This document shows, piece by piece, positions 59,703-64,000 of a DNA stretch of 64,000 nt; position 1 is the stretch's first letter, and each line of letters begins with the position of its first letter. A program made the position numbers and the translations under genes. The notes under the pieces were generated by a model, which was not told the DNA's origin, searched no databases, and saw only the letters and a list, made by a program, of their open reading frames with translations. Source of the stretch: Microstegium vimineum (Eukaryota; Streptophyta; Magnoliopsida; Poales; Poaceae); the NCBI GenBank assembly GCA_022036555.1, contig CM039134.1, forward strand, positions 8,122,818 to 8,186,817, given 5' to 3'.

Positions 59703-60400
59703 AACACATAGTCGTTGCCTTAATGCCGAGCAAAGAGTTTGGGCAGCGCGACACAGCGCGGAGCTGGGTGATGCGAGTCGCGGCGTAGCCCGTAGCTGCT
59801 GGCGGCGCCTACAGGGCTTAGGAGCGGTACAGACTACAAAGGAGTGCGAAGAGGAGGGAGTCGCGCGCAAGAGCAAGGGCGGGGGCGAGCAGATGCGAGA
59901 GGGAGTGCGGCTGTGCGGCGAGGGTGAGAGGGAGAGAGGGAGACTGAAGGAGCGACGAGGCGCAGTACCTGAAGGCCCGCCGACAGCAAGTGGGGCGCCA
60001 TGGCCGGGGCCAGATTTTTCGGATCCACCATGGCTGGGGCTCAATCCGCCGGATCCGCCATGGCCACGGTTGGTTTGTCGGATTCGCCATGACTGGCGCG
60101 GGGAGGCGGTGGGGGAGCGGGCACGGGGAGGCGGTGGGCGCGTGGGCTCGCAGGAGGAGGTCGCCGTCGGGGAGGGAGCGCGCCGAGAAGGAGCTCGTCG
60201 GGGGCCGCGAGGAGGGAGTGACAGGTCGAAGACAACACCATGCGGGTACGGTCCGCGTTCGGAGCGATAGGGGAACTGAGCAAGTAGGCAGCCGTGTCGG
60301 TCGAGCGAGGGTGTACGGAGGGAGCGTGCGTGCCGCTGGACTAATGGACGCACGGATGTAAAGAAGTCATTACCAAGTAATAAATAACACATGTGAGCCT
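59703..60400. other. Older sequence interrupted by the copia insertion, GC-rich
   Basis: Removing the copia element joins this segment to 53,139. It is GC-rich, unlike the AT-rich array to the left, and could be the promoter or first exon side of the minus-strand fragment array. A degenerate ~30-base repeat (CGGATCCACCATGGCTGG, CGGATCCGCCATGGCCAC, CGGATTCGCCATGACTGG) occupies about 59,996-60,100. The long open frame 59,583-60,392 crosses into the LTR and is not a gene. Confidence 0.5.
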
Positions 60401-61036
60401 TCCGTAATGTTGGGGAATATTGTACTTATTTAGTTATTTCACTTACCTTTATAATTTAGGATACATTTTGAATACTTAACTTCTATTTTAGGGTGGAAGA
60501 AGTAGAATTAGAGCATAGATTTTCTTTACTTTATGGATTAACGCAATCAACAACACTAGTGCTGCCAATAGTTTTTTTTTATCCTAAACGAAGCAACTCG
60601 ATCACCACTTTGAACGTACCACTGCAAACGATGACAACTTGACAAAGCATCGAAGGAAAGATTTCAAATGTATAATCTCATACCATATCGTAAACTCTGA
60701 GGCCAACATCAGATCAGCAGTGTCAACACTCGACAGTACCTTCATTTGCACTAGCCAGGACAGCTCCTTTCAAGACGGGTTTGTCAAGATGGGTTTCAGG
60801 AACCAATAGGGACTCTTACAAGTTACAAACCACATCCCAAACATAATTTGAGAAGTACAGGATGTGCGCATATCAGGGCACAATATATTATAACAGCATT
60901 CAAGTTCTTGTGTCATAACCAGTAAACGGAATAACAATATTTTCCCCATAGATTCAAAGAGGACAAATACAATCGCAACAGGCCTCCTTGCTTGAGCTTT
61001 CAAAACTGTGGTCACCTGAAAGATGTGGACCTAAGC
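60401..61036. other. 3' flank of RRS1, no gene supported
   Basis: AT-rich sequence with no recognisable coding, RNA or transposon feature. Confidence 0.6.
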
Positions 61037-63253
61037 CTATTTCTTCAATGACTTCTTGTGTGGTTTCTTCTGGGTCTTAAGCTTATCAAACTTCGATGAC
61101 ATATCTTTCTCTTTCCTTCTCTGCTTTTCCTTTTTCACCTTGTACACTGTAATTGCCTGCTTAGAAAATTGTTCACAGATGCTGTTAGCTCACCCGAACA
61201 AAACATGAAGCAGTACCACTAATGGTGGCAAAACACAACTTCATGTAAGAGGTTGGATCCTGAAACTTGCCTTGCCAACATCAAGTGGTTCATCAGAATT
61301 TCTGGCAAGTAGAGAGTTCAGGATTTTGTCATTCTGCTGTTTCTCCAGGCTGCCCATTCCCTTCCCTTCGGCAACTGGGAGGAACTGTAGAAACAGCAAT
61401 ACAGCATCATTCAGCCAGTGAACAAAATTGGCTTATGTTTATCAGGGTGCTCAGAAATCAAAGTCATTCAAATATAAAAACCTTTCTATGTTTGCCAGGG
61501 TGCTTCGGGGGTTTCTCGCCAGGCAACTTCTCGTCAAACTTCCCACCACTTGCTGTTGCTGATGAAGCCATGCCAGCAACACTCTCAAGATCCTCTTTTC
61601 TAGATTTATTTGGAAGGTCGGCTTTAGTTCCTGTGATGGGCAAGGCCTTTGCAGCAAGCTGTATATGACTGCATACAGAAGATATTGGATAGTTGTAATT
61701 CTAGAAGGTTCCTTTCTAATACACAAAAAGACATTCATAATTGAAAGGAGGGGGAAGCAGCAGTTACTAGTGAAGGATAATAACCTTGGCAAAGCACCAA
61801 TCTTTGCAGCTTTCTTTAAGTTGTCTAGCCTGTTTTTTTCTTGCTTTTCAACCCTCTTCTTCTTCTCATCCCTTCTTTGTGCAAAGGGATCAACACCAGG
61901 CTCTGCAATAAATGAATCATTGATTAAAAGGGTATGAGGTTGGCAAACCAGGTTGAGGACACATGATAATCATTGATAAGAAATAACAAGAAAGTATTTG
62001 TCAGATCCAGGAGTTAAACTAGAAAAGAACTACTTATCTAACTAAATGAGGTTAAGCATTGCCCATTAAGAAAGGGTGAACAGAGTCAACATGCACAAGG
62101 AGATGCATATGACAATTAAAACATGCTACTGGATGGGGGAGGAGAGGCAACAGCCTTGTTGCACAACTGGTTTCTTGGCAAAAGCTCAAGAAGACAAGTT
62201 ACTAACCGTCAGTCAGTTTGGCTTCAACGATCGGAATGTCTTTGTCATCATTAACACGGTCATAGCCATAAGTCCGCTTCCAGGATTGAGTTTGCTCGTC
62301 CCACCCGCGCTTGTTCTTCTTGTGCTTAGTAATTCCTGTGTTATGATCACCCAAACAATGATAAAAAAATGAGTAAATTTATTTACACACAAGAGTCACA
62401 AAACCAAGACATCGTGAGCAACAGGATCACCTTTCGATTTTGCAAAAAGCTCCCACTTTGTCGGTGGCTTGGGCTTGGGTAGCTGGCAAGAACATAAACC
62501 AGGTTGTTAAACATACGAAACACCTCACATCACATCACATAATCTTCAATGTCTTGAGAAAACAGAAGCAAAACATGCTTGCAGCTATAGTAGTTTCGGC
62601 TCAGTCAAGTCAGAAGCACAACGTTCATTCCCATCGTCAAAAGTTGAAAAAAAATAATAAGATGTCTTTGTGAATTGAGTGCATGTTATGCAGCAAGTAA
62701 TAAGATTCGCTTGAACTACTTCCAGCTTGTTTAATTTTGGTTCTAATTTGGGCACGAGATTTATAGCAGTGGGCGAAACAACAACCCATCCCATATGACT
62801 GACTACTTGTATAGCACATCATCTTCAGACTTCAGAGGATGCTTCTAGTGTAATGTATCACCAGTTCACCACCATATATAGGCAAACAGAACTAGTAAGA
62901 GATTGAGAGGTTCTCACATGCTTCTCGCGCGGGAGTCGGACGGTGGGCGGCGGGAGGTGGACGAGGGGGCCGTCGCGGTCGACGCTGGGAGGCAGCGCGA
63001 AGAGGGCGTCGGCCACCGCCTGAGCCAGCTCCGTCCCCTTCCGCAGACACTCCTTCCTCAGCTCCTCCCTGAGTTTTTCCGCCCCCAACAACACCACCGC
63101 ATTCTGTCAGGAAAAACAACGTAGCAGAAAAGGAAGCCACGAGACACACTACCTAGAGGCGGCGGCGGCGACGTGGTGCGACGGGTCGTACGCCATGAGG
63201 TTGCCGAGGTCGACCTCGCAGCTGGAGGCGGCGGCGGCGGGCTCCTCCGCCAT
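61037..63253 (-). CDS. RRS1: Ribosome biogenesis regulatory protein RRS1, eight exons
   Basis: Exons on the minus strand: 63253-63153, 63068-62918, 62482-62431, 62335-62207, 61902-61785, 61668-61482, 61384-61271, 61156-61037 (TAG). All phases agree, giving 323 residues. Family blocks are [15 protein letters not shown] (N-terminus), [60 protein letters not shown] and a Lys-rich nuclear C-terminus [12 protein letters not shown]1 acts in the nucleolus with RPF2 to load the 5S RNP onto pre-60S ribosomes. An alternative acceptor for exon 2 (GACAG, 17 codons upstream) breaks frame with exon 1 and is rejected. The intron after exon 7 has a GC donor (AAG|GCAAGT). The gene appears intact and is probably constitutively expressed. 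Confidence 0.95.
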
Positions 63254-63326
63254 GGCTGCGCCGGTACGAGGCTCGCGGCTGGCTGGGGAAGGGAAAGAAA
63301 TCGAGGCTTGCGACTGGAGAAGGGAA

Positions 63327-63335
63327 TTAGGGTTT
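63327..63335 (-). promoter_or_regulatory. Telo-box in the RRS1 promoter/leader
   Basis: AAACCCTAA on the minus strand lies 74-82 bases upstream of the ATG. Telo-boxes with TGGGCY site II elements mark plant ribosomal and ribosome-biogenesis genes. TGGGCT-type motifs occur at 63389-63394, 63419-63424 (minus) and 63532-63537. Confidence 0.7.
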
Positions 63336-63549
63336 TACTTGGGGGCTGGCCGCTGGCCTAAGTGACATGTGAAGCGTGTCTCAGTTGGTGGGCTAGGCCT
63401 GCCCCACGAGACATTGAAAGCCCAGCTACAGACGACCATCCTGGCCCGTTTGGCTGGAGACCTAGATGAGTTGTCTGTAGAGCTGAGCAAATTGAGTCCG
63501 GCCAGACCCGTTTTTTTTGCCCTGAAATAACTGGGCTTTTTTTTCTGCC

Positions 63550-64000
63550 CGGCCCTGGCTAACTCGTAAAATGCTCGCGTTAAAAAAAATACTCTTGCCA
63601 AGTTTTAAAAAATACGTTTGCTTGGATGCTTGTGCCAGTGAAGTGATTTTGTATTAAGATCAGTATAAACTGTATTGTTATAGTTTGCATATCAATTATT
63701 TGTAGTAGTCTTTTCCTAAGCTCATAATTTTATTTAAAATAAATCATTCTTTTCTCTATTTATTTAGAGTAGAGCATACCTTTAACATGTCACTGGAAAG
63801 AAAATTTTGCTTATGTAGACTGTAGACTAATTAAAGGTATGCTAGCTATACATCCTTTTCAAATATTACAATATATAACATGTCAGAGACTCAATGTAAA
63901 CGGTGAAGGAAACTATCGGTTAAACATAGGAGTAGTAAACAAAAAGGCTGATTCAAGAGAAGCTCATGCACAACAAATCTAGACATGATACACGACCATG
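63550..64000. other. Intergenic, nothing recognised
   Basis: AT-rich sequence without coding signal or clear repeat. Confidence 0.6.

Noticed and set aside
59583..60392. 269-residue minus-strand open frame
   Set aside because: It crosses the copia LTR boundary and target duplication, and is Ser/Pro/Arg-rich low complexity as expected from GC-rich DNA.
63068..63118. Alternative RRS1 exon 2 acceptor (GACAG) adding [11 protein letters not shown]
   Set aside because: It breaks frame with exon 1, whereas the CTCAG acceptor gives the family-typical [13 protein letters not shown].

Overview
The window is nuclear DNA from a grass (Poaceae), most likely of the Panicoid/PACMAD type. The evidence is the intron-rich, GC-rich host genes, the density of Stowaway and hAT-like MITEs, a RIRE2/Grande-type Ty3/gypsy element, CACTA ends of the CACTAGTAGAAAA type, and a Helitron with the grass-type 3' end. 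The species cannot be fixed by eye. There is no bacterial, organellar or CRISPR sequence.

Layout. (1) 1-13,626 is one large Ty3/gypsy element on the minus strand; its 3' LTR is cut by the window edge. Gag-pol runs leftward from about 12.2 to 7.1 kb. A second, spliced gene (Transposase_28, 'putative gypsy type transposon') lies on the opposite strand at 2.07-6.19 kb. Nearly every stop in gag-pol can be explained by one C-to-T change in CAG. (2) 13.6-18.1 kb is a mosaic of MITEs, a CACTA end with a triplicated terminus, a TIR element and a truncated copia gag. (3) 22.8-25.2 kb is an 11-exon SERINC gene with a GC-AG intron and a 2-bp frameshift in exon 9. (4) 30.5-32.0 kb is an intact intronless UGT75-like glucosyltransferase with a clear TATA box. 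(5) 35.9-43.2 kb (minus) is an Enhancer-of-polycomb-like gene with one apparent frameshift and no recognisable N-terminus. (6) 44.0-44.7 kb is a complete 701-bp non-autonomous Helitron. (7) 44.8-45.8 kb is a decayed MAIN-like/plant-mobile-domain fragment. (8) 47.6-53.1 kb holds exon-sized pieces of at least four unrelated host genes (AAA ATPase, arginyl-tRNA synthetase, O-fucosyltransferase, receptor kinase) plus one unidentified exon. All lie on the minus strand with splice sites preserved, which looks like gene-fragment capture. (9) 53,140-59,697 is a young Ty1/copia insertion with a perfect GGTCC target duplication; it splits region 8 from its continuation at 59.7-60.4 kb. (10) 61.0-63.25 kb (minus) is an intact eight-exon RRS1 ribosome-biogenesis gene with a telo-box promoter.

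The host genes SERINC, UGT, EPL-like and RRS1 share no pathway. The window is best read as ordinary grass gene islands separated by nested transposons. The most novel structures are the multi-gene fragment array and the sense/antisense gypsy element. All exon coordinates come from reading splice sites and phases by hand; family names are from memory of the families, with no database search.
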